Below are positions 1 to 10,156 of a stretch of DNA of 64,000 bases, piece by piece; position 1 is the first letter of the stretch, and the number at the start of each line of letters is the position of its first letter. The translations under genes and the position numbers were made by a program. The DNA is taken from positions 31,349,742-31,413,741 of the forward strand of contig CM064873.1 in assembly GCA_032719365.1 (NCBI GenBank), read 5' to 3'. Below the pieces are notes generated by a model. The model saw nothing but the letters and a program-made list of their open reading frames with translations. It searched no databases and had not been told where the DNA came from. This DNA is from Prinsepia uniflora. Taxonomy: Eukaryota; Streptophyta; Magnoliopsida; Rosales; Rosaceae.

Positions 1-756
1 TGCTGGGATGCACATATGGTGACGTGGGAGACTTTTCGGGAGCGGTTTTTAGACCAGTACTATCCCCACTCTTTCCGGGATGCCAAAGAGGCGGAATTTC
101 TTCAGTTGAAACAATGGAACATGACTGTAGCTGAGTACGAGCAGAGATTCCAGATGCTATCCCGATTCGCTCTTGCATTTGTGGCAACCGAGGTTGAGAA
201 GTGCCGTCGGTTTGAGTTGGGCCTTCGAGGAGAGATTAGAGCCATTGTGACAGCCGGCTCCTTTGCTACATTCCGGGAGTTGTCTGATGCTGCTGTTAGA
301 GTGGAGGCCAGTTTCCCTGCCAGGCCACAGTACTCGGGCAGTGTGCGACGCCGAGAGAATTCTTTTCCTAGAGCATCGAGTTAGAGGACCCCGAAGCGGG
401 GCAATTTTGGTGGTTCGTCATCAGCTGGTGGAGCCCGGTTTGGCAGACCAGATAGTTTTCAGGGCTCAGGATTTCGGGGAGCTAGAGCACAGCCGACTCC
501 TTATGCGAGTGCTACTTCTGTTGCTTCTACTGGGAGGCAGACCGGTGGACCCGGTAGAGATGTCTGCTACTACTGTGGTGAGCGAGGACACTTTCGGAGG
601 GAGTGCCCATTGTTAGCTCAGGAGGGTGGAGCAGGCCGAGGTGTAGCAGAACCTGGGCGGAGTACTGCATTAGTGTCAGGGGCAGCAGGCCCTAGGGGTG
701 GCGGTGGTGCCACGAGCAGTTCTAGAGGGCGCGATAGGTCATCAGGACCGCAGGCG
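1..756 (+). pseudogene. gag: TE1 gag: capsid domain and zinc knuckle, interrupted
   Basis: Frame 1 is open from the first base of the window. Residues from about 16 to 330 match the Retrotrans_gag capsid domain (TWETFRERFLDQYYP, then a QRFQMLSRFA-type segment). An in-frame TAG at 382-384 breaks the frame, which then continues open through a glycine- and serine-rich linker into a CCHC zinc knuckle (CYYCGERGHFRREC, bases 565-606; spacing C-x2-C-x4-H-x4-C). In the family Gag packages element RNA into virus-like particles. The N-terminal part is cut by the window edge. No separate gag stop is expected, since gag and pol share one frame here. Confidence 0.9.
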
Positions 757-1605
757 CGAGTTTTTGCTATGACCCAGCAGGAGGCCAGATCAGCACCAGG
801 CGTGGTGACAGGTACACTCACCATACTTGGTCACACTGTTTTTTCTTTGATAGATCTCGGGGCTAATCATTCGTTTATAGCCCGGAGTTGTAGTCTGGTG
901 ATGGAGAGGGAGGTATCTGCTTTGGAGTGTGCGTTATGGGCGAGTACACCTACTGGGGAGGTGTTGGTAGTGACTCAGGTGTTGAGAGAGTGTCCGGTGA
1001 TAGTAGGTGAGGTTGAGTTAATGGCGGGTTTGTTACTATTGGATCTACGGGATTTTGATGTTATATTGGGCATGGACTGGTTGACGAGACATCATGCTTC
1101 TATCGAATGTTTCGATTGGAGAGAGACTTTTCAGAGTCCAGGATTACCAGAGACTACATTTCAAGGTGATCAACGTGCACTTCCTACCGGAGTTATTTCG
1201 GCACTTGAGGCTAGCAAGCTGTTGCGTAAGGGGTGTCAGGGTTACATAGCCCATGTGGTGGATACACGTGCTTCTCTAGTGAGGGCGGAGGATATACCAG
1301 TGGTACGGGAGTTTCCCGATGTCTTTCCCGAGGAGTTGCCAGGATTACCACCTCAGCGAGACATTGAGTTTACGATTGATCTTTTACCAGGTACACAGCC
1401 TATTTCACAGACTCCTTATCGCATGGCACCTGCAGAATTGAGGGAACTTAAGGGCCAGTTACAAGAGTTGGTCGATATAGGATTCGTTCGACCGAGTATG
1501 TCACCGTGGGGAGCACCTGTACTGTTTGTGAAGAAAAAGGACGGAGGTTTGAGATTGTGTGTTGACTACAGACAGTTGAATAAGGTAACGATTCGGAATA
1601 AGTAA
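757..1605 (+). pseudogene. pol: TE1 protease and start of reverse transcriptase, ends in premature stop
   Basis: This continues in the gag frame. The aspartic protease active site reads DLGANHSF (bases 853-876); relatives usually have D-S-G or D-T-G, so the second residue is altered. The downstream flap and hydrophobic motif FDVILGMDWL is clear (about 1051-1080). A linker (GYIAHVVD, then FPDVFPEELPGLPP) leads into RT motifs 1 and 2 (GAPVLFVKKKDGGLRLCVDY). The frame ends at TAA 1603-1605 where relatives have a tyrosine in the NRYPLPRIDDLF block, so it is a point nonsense change. Confidence 0.9.
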
Positions 1606-3509
1606 CCTTTACCCCGGATTGATGATTTGTTTGACCAGTTGAAGGGAGCACAGTACTTTCGAAGATTGATCTTCGCTCCGGCTACCATCAGTTGAGGGTC
1701 AAAGAGGAGGATGTACCGAAGACAGCTTTTCGGACCAGGTACGGTCATTACGAGTTTGTTGTGATGCCTTTTGGATTGACTAATGCCCCAGCAGCCTTTA
1801 TGGACCTCATGAACCGAGTGTTCCGGTTGTATTTGGATCGTTTTGTGATTATCTTCATTGACGACATTTTGGTGTATTCGAAGAGTGCAAAGGCACACGA
1901 GAAACATCTGAGAATAGTGCTTAAGACCCTGAGAGAGCATCAGTTGTATGCGAAGTTGCGTAAGTGTCAGTTTTGGTTGACTAGTGTTGGATTTTTAGGT
2001 CATGTGATTTCAGCCGAGGGCATCAGAGTGGATCCTCAGAAGATTGAGGCGGTAGCAAATTGGGAACAGCCCAAGACGGTGACAGAGATCAGGAGTTTTC
2101 TGGGTTTAGCAGGTTATTATCGACGATTTATTGAGGGTTTTTCTATTCTTGCTGCTCCGTTGACAAGGTTGACTCGGAAAGGAGTTCGGTTTGAGTGGGA
2201 TGAGGAATGTGAACAAAGTTTCCTGGAGCTTAAAAGACGGTTGACATCTGCTCCTGTGTTAGCCCTTCCAGATGATAGTGGGGAGTTCGAGGTTTATAGT
2301 GACGCTTCTTTACAGGGTTTGGGCTGTGTATTGATGCAACATGGGAAGGTGATTGCTTACGCTTCTCGGCAGTTGAAACCCCATGAGATGAACTATCATA
2401 CTCATGACTTGGAACTGGCGGCAGTGGTTCATGAACTGAAGATTTGGCGACATTATTTGTATGGCGAGAGGTGCAGGATCTTCACGAACCATAAGAGTTT
2501 AAAGTATTTATTTACTCAGAAGGAATTGAATCTGAGACAGCGCCGATGGTTGGAGTTGCTTAAGAACTACGACTGTACTATTGAGTATCATCCAGGGAAG
2601 GATAATGTGGTACCCGATGCTTTGAGCAGGAAGTCAGCTAGTTCATTGTCACATTTGAGGACAGTACGATTACCTTTGTTGGTTGAGCTCCGCAGGCTGG
2701 GAGTAGAGTTGACTGTGGATGATCAGGGAGCACTTTTAGCGAGTTTCCACGTGCGACCTGTTTTGATTGATCAGGTTATTGATGCTCAGTTTGAGGACCC
2801 TATTTTGGGCATCATACGTATTGAGGTCGAGGCTGGAGAGAGACAGGACTTTAAGATTCGCGAGGATGGAGCCTTGGTTAAGGATGGACGGTTGTACGTA
2901 CCCGAGGATGAAACATTGAAGAAGATGATACTAGACGAGGCTCACTGTTCAGCCTATGCGATGCATCCTGGTGGGACTAAGATGTATCGTACCCTTCGAG
3001 AGCATTACTGGTGGTCAGGTATGAAACGTGAGATTGCAGAGTATGTTAGCAGATGTTTGATCTGTCAGCAGGTGAAAGATGAGCGGCAGAGACCCTATGG
3101 AGCAATGCAACCTTTACCGATCCCCGAGTGGAAATGGGATCACCTGACGATGGATTTTGTATTCAAGCTTCCCAGAACACCGAAGGGACACGATGGTGTG
3201 TGGGTGATCGTGGATAGACTTACGAAGTCTGCTCATTTCTTACCAGTAAGGGAGAATTTCAGGTTGCCGCAGTTTGCCCGGTTGTTTATAGATGAGATTA
3301 TTCGACTGCATGGTACTCCAGAGTCAATAGTATATGACAGAGATCCGAGATTTACTTCTCGATTTTGGCAGAGGTTACAGGAAGCTTTTGGGACAAAGTT
3401 GCATTTCAGTACTGCTTTTCATCCTCAGACCGATGGACAGTCTGAGCGGACTATCCAGATTCTCGAGTACATGATGCGAGCTTGTGTTTTGCAGTTTCAG
3501 GGTACTTGA
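1606..3509 (+). pseudogene. pol: TE1 reverse transcriptase, RNase H and integrase core, frameshifted
   Basis: After the stop at 1603 the original frame continues to about 1660, where one base is missing; the rest lies in frame 3 from about 1665. RT catalytic motif FIDD is at 1854-1865. RNase H begins near 2290 (YSDAS) and contains TNHKSLKYLF; the residue at 2487-2489 is Asn where the family has a catalytic Asp. Integrase follows: an HHCC zinc-binding region (HCSAYAMHPGG to CLICQQ, about 2941-3070), then the DDE core with MDFVF, YDRDPRF and HPQTDGQSERT. A TGA at 3507-3509 truncates it where relatives carry tryptophan. Confidence 0.92.
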
Positions 3510-4190
3510 GAATCACATCTACCTTTGATGGAGTTCACCTACAATAACAGTTATCAGGAGAGCATTGGGATGGCACCTTATGAGGCTTTGTACGGGCGAC
3601 AGTGTCGGACTCCGTTGTGTTGGACCGAGGTAGGTGATAGGAGATTGACTACTTCCGAGCTGGTAGATCTTACGCAGGAAAAAGTGGCACTGATTCGAGA
3701 TTGATTGAAGGCAGCTCAGGACCGACAGAAGAGCTACGCCGACCGTAGGATCAGGGATTTGGAGTTTGCCGTAGGAGACTGGGTTTTCTTAAAGTTATCT
3801 CCTTGGAAGGGAATTGTACGGTTTGGCAGACGAGGGAAGTTGAGTCCTCGTTACATTGGACCTTATGAGATCATAGAGCAGATTGGTCCTGTTTCTTATC
3901 GGTTGGCTTTACCAGCAGATCTGGAAAAAGTACATAATGTCTTCCATGTATCTATGCTTCGGAAATATATACGGGATGATTCGCATGTTCTGGAAGCACA
4001 ACCTGTTGAACTGAGGGAAGACTTGAGCTTTGAAGAGCAGCCAGTAGCAATTTTGGATCGAAAGGACAAGGTTTTACGGAGGAAGACGGTTCCCTTAGTT
4101 AAAGTATTGTGGAGAAATAATCAGGTGGAAGAAGCTACTTGGGAACCCGAGGCCTTGATGCGTGAACAGTACTCTTATTTTTTTCATTGA
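3510..4190 (+). pseudogene. pol: TE1 integrase C-terminus: GPY/F domain and chromodomain-like tail
   Basis: Still frame 3. It contains MEFTYNNSYQ, YEALYGRQCRTPL, then a second in-frame TGA at 3702-3704, then KSYADRR and the GPY/F domain (RGKLSPRYIGPYEIIEQIG, near 3832-3888) and VHNVFHVSMLRKY. The last 50 residues (PLVKVLWRNNQVEEATWEPE) resemble the chromodomain-like tail of plant chromoviruses, which in that group is thought to direct integration to heterochromatin. The stop codon at 4188-4190 overlaps the conserved 3' hairpin. Confidence 0.88.
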
Positions 4191-4225
4191 ATTTCGGGGA
4201 CGAAATTCTTTTTAGGAGGGTAGAT
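4189..4225 (+). promoter_or_regulatory. Pre-PPT hairpin and polypurine tract of TE1
   Basis: GAATTTCG-GGGA-CGAAATTC (4189-4208) is a perfect 8-bp stem with a GGGA loop, which fits the GNRA class. It is followed by the purine-rich tract AGGAGGGTAGAT (4214-4225), the expected plus-strand DNA primer, directly against the LTR. The hairpin recurs before the LTRs of B, C, D and E in this window. Confidence 0.75.
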
Positions 4226-6926
4226 TGTAACAACCCGTACCATTGGGAAGGGTATAAATGTAATTTTTGTAAATTTTTGTATGAAATGACGATTTTGCCC
4301 TTGTGAATAGTGCGTCAAAAGTTGACTTTTTGATTTACAGATTGGATGAGTGTTGACCCTTGACCGTGACGTAGTTTAGGACGTCACGAGTCCGTAGACA
4401 GGTGGCAGGTTCGATTCGGACAAACGGAGAAAAAGTTATGACGTTCGGAAGATTGAGGGCGTTACCGTAATTGAGGGAAATGTTAACTTTTTGGTGGACT
4501 TGTGATTTTCTCGAAGACCGAGGACCGTTAGATAGGTCTCGACGTCCTGAGTACAACGACAGGCGGCACGCTGTCATCGGACGTCGGATGGAATAGTTAC
4601 GGGTCTGAGAAGTTAGAGGGTAAAATGGTAATTTGTACACCTAGGGGCATTTTAGTCTTTTTCTCCTCAGCCCAATCAGATCAAAACAAGTGGCATTTGT
4701 GGGCTGGGATATTTTGTGCTGAGACCATGGAGAGTGGACACGTGGGCAGAAGTTAGAGGCTTCTGGGGGAGTCTAAGTGTGCACGGCCACACATTGTGCA
4801 CGTTCAAAATCGTGCATTTGGGCTTTGAGAACCAGAAAACAGAGAGGAAAATTAGAGAGATTGTGATCGATTCAGTGCAAGAGTGAGTGGGTGGTGGATT
4901 GTGAGAGTAACAGAGAGCCAAGGCTGAGCTACTGATCGTGTTTTGGAGCTGTAACCGTGCACGGAGGCACGACGGAGGAGGCTGGAAGTTTTGGGAAAAC
5001 AGAGAGGAGGTGGCCCTGTGGCGGTGGTTGTGCCGTGTGGTGGCTCAAACCAAGGCAGTAGGAGGCTCAGGAGCTTGCAGGGGACCCAACGAGCACCGTG
5101 GCACGCGGCGGTGCAGACGGCGGAGACTGAATCGCAGGTGAGACTCGAATCCCCTGTTTTTCCTGTGATTTTGTTTTCAAAAGTCGTGGATTTAGGGCTA
5201 GAGTCGAGGGATTTGGAGGTTAGGTTAAGGTTCAGGGAGGTCCTAGGAGTTGTCTAGGATGGTCGCCGTGACGGGGGAGGACCTGGGTGGCCGGCGGCCA
5301 AAATAGGGGCCGCGGGCCGTCTGTTTTGAGGCCGTGAACGATAGGTTTTAGGCTTCGATTTTCAAAAGTTAGGAGGGGAAAGGATTGCTGGGGACTGGAC
5401 GGTGCAATTGGGATTGAAAGGAATAAGAACGGTGGAGGAACGGAGGAGAACCGGTCACGCCGGTTCAACACAGTTGAACCGGGTGACTCGAGGTTGAAGG
5501 AGCACTGTAGCAGGCGCGTGAGGCCCACGCGCAGCCACTTTGTGCAGCGCGTGGGGAGGATTCCGGCCAACCTTCCAACATGGTTTTGATTCTAAATGTC
5601 CTAAGGAATCCGTTGGTGTGATTTTCGGGTTGATCGGATGATGTTATGTGGTAGTTCGGGAATCCGGACGGTTTAGGGTTTAAGATTAAAATATTAATAA
5701 ATTCCCGAAAGATTGGGGAAATTAAGGTTAGTATCCTTGATGTATTTGTGACCCTATTTGGTGCATATTGACAGGACGGGAAACGCCTGAGATGGTCGAG
5801 GAGCGCACGGAGCGCGATTGACTCGTTCAGAATCGTGAGTGGACTCTTTCTTTCTTTACGAGCATGCCTAACTGTTTTATTGATGTTTTATGATATTAAA
5901 TATGTTTTTATGCTTTCTGATGATGATTACATGTGGTTGATATGTTTGCACGTTTTTCGAGAAAAAATGGATTCGGATTTTGATGCCATTCTTAGGGATT
6001 TCAATCTATAATTGTTTTCTGATGATGATGAAGGGATTATGAAACATGATTTGTGATTAAATGTGGTTTTTGGTTTAAAAAGTGGATTTCTGGATTTGGG
6101 TTCGGAATGTCGGTTTTGAACCCCGGAAGGGCTTCGAACCGGGGATTTCGAATTCGAGTTTGGCTGTGGATTTAGAATTGGTTTTACATTGAATTTGGAT
6201 TGGATTTGCTGGATCTGGATATTGGGTTTAAAGACCTGGATATTCTGATTGACGGGGGACGGGCCCGGATTGAGTTTAAAGACTCGGGTGTTTAAAGACT
6301 CGGATACTTACGATATTACCCCCGTAGGCCTATTGAGTTTAAAGACTCGGAAGTTTAAAGACTCGGATAGTATTGGGGCCTGATTGAGTTTAAAGACTCG
6401 GATAGACCCAGCAGGTTTGATCGTAAAATGATACCTTGATATTCACGATTTATGATGCAGTTTTATAGTGTTTCTGTTTCTTATGATGTTTTACGTTATG
6501 GTTTTCTAATATGTAGTTGGGCATGCATGTTTTCAAAACGGAGGAAATAAATAGTATTATTGTTTTTTTTCGTAACTCTGATTTGATGAGCAACTGTTTT
6601 TGAAGCTTTTATTGTTTCTAGTCCACTCACATCTTTTGGTTTTAAATTTTCCCTCCAGGTCGTGGTGATAGCGTCGGGGTGAACGTTGAGGCAGGAATCG
6701 AGGTATAGAGCTTACGACGTTCTTCCGTTGCGAGAATAGCATAGTAGGATTTTGTGCCCATTTTGTAGAACTATGCTCTGACTTACAGTTGTATTATATT
6801 TATTCATGCGTCTGATAGATATACTTACGGTACTATTACGTGTATTCTGGTATTTTATGTGTGATTGTCAGACGGGAGCAGGGTTCGTCCCGGGTATCGA
6901 GGTGATCTTTGGGACGGGTCCTGACA
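4226..6926 (+). mobile_element. TE1 3' LTR (2701 bp)
   Basis: It starts TGTAACAACCC right after the polypurine tract and ends GGGTCCTGACA, so it has TG...CA ends. It contains the inverted pair GTGAGTGGAC (5835-5844) and GTCCACTCAC (6621-6630). Between them are repeated GAGTTTAAAGACTCGG hairpin units (about 6260-6410). A GC-rich stem CCCACGCGC/GCGCGTGGG lies at 5524-5555, preceded by two more perfect stems (GAACCGG/CCGGTTC near 5450-5467 and GGTTCAAC/GTTGAACC at 5462-5480). The other LTR is outside the window, so age and target duplication cannot be assessed; the right flank begins CTCCC. Confidence 0.88.
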
Positions 6927-7264
6927 CTCCCCATATATTTGCCCAATCCAAAAATGCCACGTGTCGAATTCCTCGGTATGCATGAATAGTGCCATAAAAC
7001 TTCCTCGACTCGTATCTTTCCCGTCGAACATCCAATTTCGACGTGCCGCCTGTCTACGGACTCGTAACGTCCCAATCTACGTCATGGTCATGGGTTAAAG
7101 TCCAGTTGACCGCCTGGGTCAAAAGTCAACATTTTCACCCAAACCTAGGGGAAAATGGTCATTTTGCATCGTCCGTCTGAAATCTCTCGACTAATCCCCG
7201 ATTAGTCATGCTAATCCTTAATTAATGACTAAACTAATCCTGATCTTCGGGATGGGTCGTTACA
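6927..7264 (-). mobile_element. 5' end of a minus-strand gypsy LTR, cut by TE1
   Basis: Read on the minus strand it starts TGTAACGACCCATCCC at 7264 and carries the usual LTR 5' blocks: the (N)TAATC repeats, a GTTGACTTTTGACC-type W-box cluster and the block containing CGTGCCGCCTGTCTACGG. It stops at the exact end of the TE1 LTR. TE1 therefore probably inserted into this LTR, whose other half would lie left of the window beyond the TE1 5' LTR. Confidence 0.75.
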
Positions 7265-8075
7265 CGTGTTTCTCGATTTAGTAAGTTGTGATGTGAACAT
7301 GTGTTTCTCGATAATTCTTGTCCGATATGGGTCTCATCCGTCGAGCCGAGGGCTCTAGATCTTGACACTAGTGAATATGATTATGATACTGATGTGGTCC
7401 CATGTGGATACTCTGGTCTTGTGTTGTTGTGATGACTCAGACGTCGAGCAGGGCACTTGTTCTTGAGTTAGCGTCACTCGGACATCGAGCAGGGCTCTAG
7501 TTCCCTAGTATATTGCCTACTAGTAGTGCATTTGTGATTTGTTGATTGATATGTTGATTGATATGATGATTGATGTGGTACACGTGATGATTTCTCTTGT
7601 GCTTCTGTATTGATGTTGAGTGTTTGTTATGAACGTGTAATGTACCTGCTAGTGGGGCTGTAGTTTGATGTTTGATATTGTGAGTCGAGGATGGATTGAT
7701 GTGACACTAGAGGTGGTTTGATTATGTGTGATTGATGTGATATATCAATATGTGATTAGTGGTTAACGTGATTTGTGGTTAACGATTGATTTATGGTTGT
7801 TTCTTTACAAATGTTTTCACGTCTCACGTATTTCTAGAAAAGGAAATGTGTTTTGTTTTATTCGAAGTGAAATGGATCTTGGAAAGGTTTTTCGTATGCA
7901 TGCATGGTTTTGAAAAACGGAGGGTAAAAGCTGGTTTTTTTTAGATGGGAATCAAGGCTCGAGAGGCGGAGGCATGAACTAGAGAAACTTTGGTGTATCC
8001 CTTGTTTGGTAGGGTTTCTGTTAGATGGGAGCAGGATAAGAATGTAAGATTCTTGTGTATCTAGGTGGGGTTCTG
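7265..8075 (+). mobile_element. Degenerate 3' part of a gypsy LTR (J)
   Basis: No open frames of note. Two copies of a CAGACGTCGAGCAGGGC-like unit (about 7440 and 7480) resemble the repeated units in the LTRs of element A. A TGCATGCATGG block (about 7898) and the closing segment AGATGGGAGCAGG ... GGTTCTG look like the U5 end of this LTR class. The terminal TCA lies at 10162-10164 on the far side of the solo LTR, so J would end TTCTGTCA. The boundary at 7265 is uncertain. Confidence 0.5.
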
Positions 8076-10156
8076 TGTAACGACCCGTCCCGAATTCCAT
8101 GATTAGATTAGTGACTAATCACGATTAGTAAGGCTAATCCGTGATTAGTTGGGCGAAATCGAACGAACGATGCAAAATGACCGTTTTACCCATGGGCATG
8201 GGAAAAACGTTGACTTTTCATTCGAGCAGTCAAATGGACTTTGACCGATGACCGTGACGTAGTTCGTGACGTCACAAGTTCATAGACAGGTGGCACGCTC
8301 AATTCCGACGTTCGTGGAAGAAGTTATGACGTTCTGAAGTTTAGGGGGAATTTTGGTAATTTTGGTAAAAAGGGGTAAAATGTTGACTTTTTGACCGGGA
8401 TGTCCGATGGCCGAGGGCCAATGACCATTATGTAGATAAGGACGATACGAATCCATAGACAGGCACCACGTCGAATTCGGACGTTCGACGGTGAAGTTAC
8501 TGTTCACGGAAGTTCAAGTGCACTATTACACGAATTACGAAACGAACTAACTTTTGGACTCTAGTGGGGCCCAGATATTTAATGGAGGCCCAATGGATGT
8601 GAGTGGACCTTGTTTTCTAAATTGGTGCATGCATAAATATTTATTATATGTTTTAAATACTTGTTTGTGATGCCATGAGTGCATTTGGATGTGTGGTTAC
8701 GTATAGGCACGTATTTCGAGGTTTCGGCCCTATACGGGGCTGTATGTCTTTATTGGTCTAAATGTAATGGTTTTGGATTTCCAAATGGATTATGAATATG
8801 ATTTTATGATGTTGATTTGGATGCTTGTGATTTATATGGTTTCACGTATTTCGAGGCGATTTACGTGCTTGCACGTATTTCGAGGCGATTTACGTGCTTG
8901 CACGTAAATCGAGGTTTTTCGGTTTTACTCCGATTTTCCATTCTTATGGTTTTGGAAATAGTTTAATGAAATGGTTTTGGATTTCCAAAAGGATAATTAA
9001 TGTGATTTAATGATGTTGATTTGGGTATTTGTGAATTATATGGTTTCACGTAAATCGAGGTTTTCTGGTTTTATACTGATTTTCCATACTTATGGTTTTG
9101 GATATGATTTCATGAAATGGTTTTGGATTTAAAATGGTAAACTCGGGTTCGAACCCCATTTGATTTACGGAATCGGGCCGGAGGCCCAGTTATTTTACGA
9201 TTCGGACCGGAGGTCCAGTTTCTATGTGGATTCGGGCCTAGCGCCTAGCTATGTGTTACAAATGGTTTTTACGGGTCATGACGGTTTATGGGAACCGACA
9301 TGAACCCATGAAAGGATTTTATGGATTATGACGGCTTATGGGGGCCGGGCATGAATCCTGGAAAGGTTTAAAGAATGATTTCAAAAGGTTTTTCATATTC
9401 CATCCTTTATATATGATTGTCTCCTCCGGGGAGGGTCGTTGGCCTGGGTGGACCCCGGAGTAGTCACGGAGCACTGACTGAGTGGAGTCGCCCCCCAGTT
9501 GGGTTCCTTACTCTCAGGATGGGCATGATTCGTTACCTCCAGGGAGGGTCATTGATCTACGGACATTGACCTGGGTGGACCCTGGAGAGACTTGGGTTTG
9601 AGACCCCGGTTAGCACACGTGTAGCTCTATTTCACCGTGACAGGTTCTTGGATATGAAATATAATGGATAAACCTGATTTCAATTGGTTTGAGAAATTAT
9701 GTTTTATGATGATAAATGGATTTGGGCTGAGATCCCACGTATGTTTACTATACTATGTTTTTCTGTAAATGGTTTTGGGCAGGAGGCAGGTGACTTGTAT
9801 TTACAGAATTTGGGGCTAAGACCCTAATTATGGATGTTTAAACATATGTGTTTGGATAAATGATTTTACTATGCATGCATGCTTTTTAGTGAAGGGTATA
9901 AAGGTCTTTTATGGAAATGTTTTTATAAACTCTTTATTTTTGTCCACTCACAGTCTTTCTGTTTTTAATACCCATCAGGTTGGATACGATGTGACTGTAG
10001 CAGAGACTGAGATATCACATGCCTCCTCCGGATCCTGGCGTACTCTGATAGCCCGGGAGGGTAAAGGTTGGAAATATCCCTTGTCTGACACTTCGTGTCA
10101 GACGGGATTAGGGTCATCCCGCGTTAATCCCGGGGGGATTGGGATGGGTCCTGTCA
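8076..10156 (+). mobile_element. Solo gypsy LTR (2081 bp) with perfect target duplication
   Basis: It begins TGTAACGACCCGTCCC and ends GGGTCCTGTCA. The 5 bases before (8071-8075) and after (10157-10161) are both TTCTG. No internal region is present, so this is a solo LTR left by LTR-LTR recombination. It holds a bZIP-type palindrome GTGACGTCAC (8266-8275), the inverted pair at 8599-8608 and 9942-9951, a hairpin array near 9140-9250 (GGGCCGGAGGCCC, GGACCGGAGGTCC) and a U5 stem GTCTGACAC/GTGTCAGAC near 10083-10103. Confidence 0.95.
8266..8275 (+). promoter_or_regulatory. TGACGTCA palindrome (bZIP/TGA-factor type) in solo LTR
   Basis: GTGACGTCAC contains the TGACGTCA core bound by plant TGA-class bZIP factors. 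It lies in the upstream part of the LTR next to TTGAC (W-box-like) motifs. The same palindrome is present in both LTRs of C. Binding is inferred from motif identity only. Confidence 0.45.

Larger units (their letters stand above)
1..6926 (+). mobile_element. TE1: Ty3/gypsy retrotransposon, 3' part (gag-pol remnant plus 3' LTR)
   Basis: The order gag, zinc knuckle, protease, reverse transcriptase, RNase H, integrase, GPY/F domain and chromodomain-like tail, then a polypurine tract and a long LTR, defines a Ty3/gypsy element. The chromodomain-like tail and 2.7-kb LTR fit the Tekay/Del chromovirus lineage; that lineage call is inference from memory, not from a search. The 5' LTR and start of gag lie left of the window. 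The single polyprotein frame is broken by four in-frame stops (382, 1603, 3507, 3702) and one single-base frameshift near 1660, so this copy cannot make its proteins. Confidence 0.93.

Noticed and set aside
6257..6412. CRISPR-like array
   Set aside because: The GTTTAAAGACTCGG repeats are irregularly spaced, partly overlapping hairpin units in a plant LTR; no spacers of regular length and wrong kind of genome.
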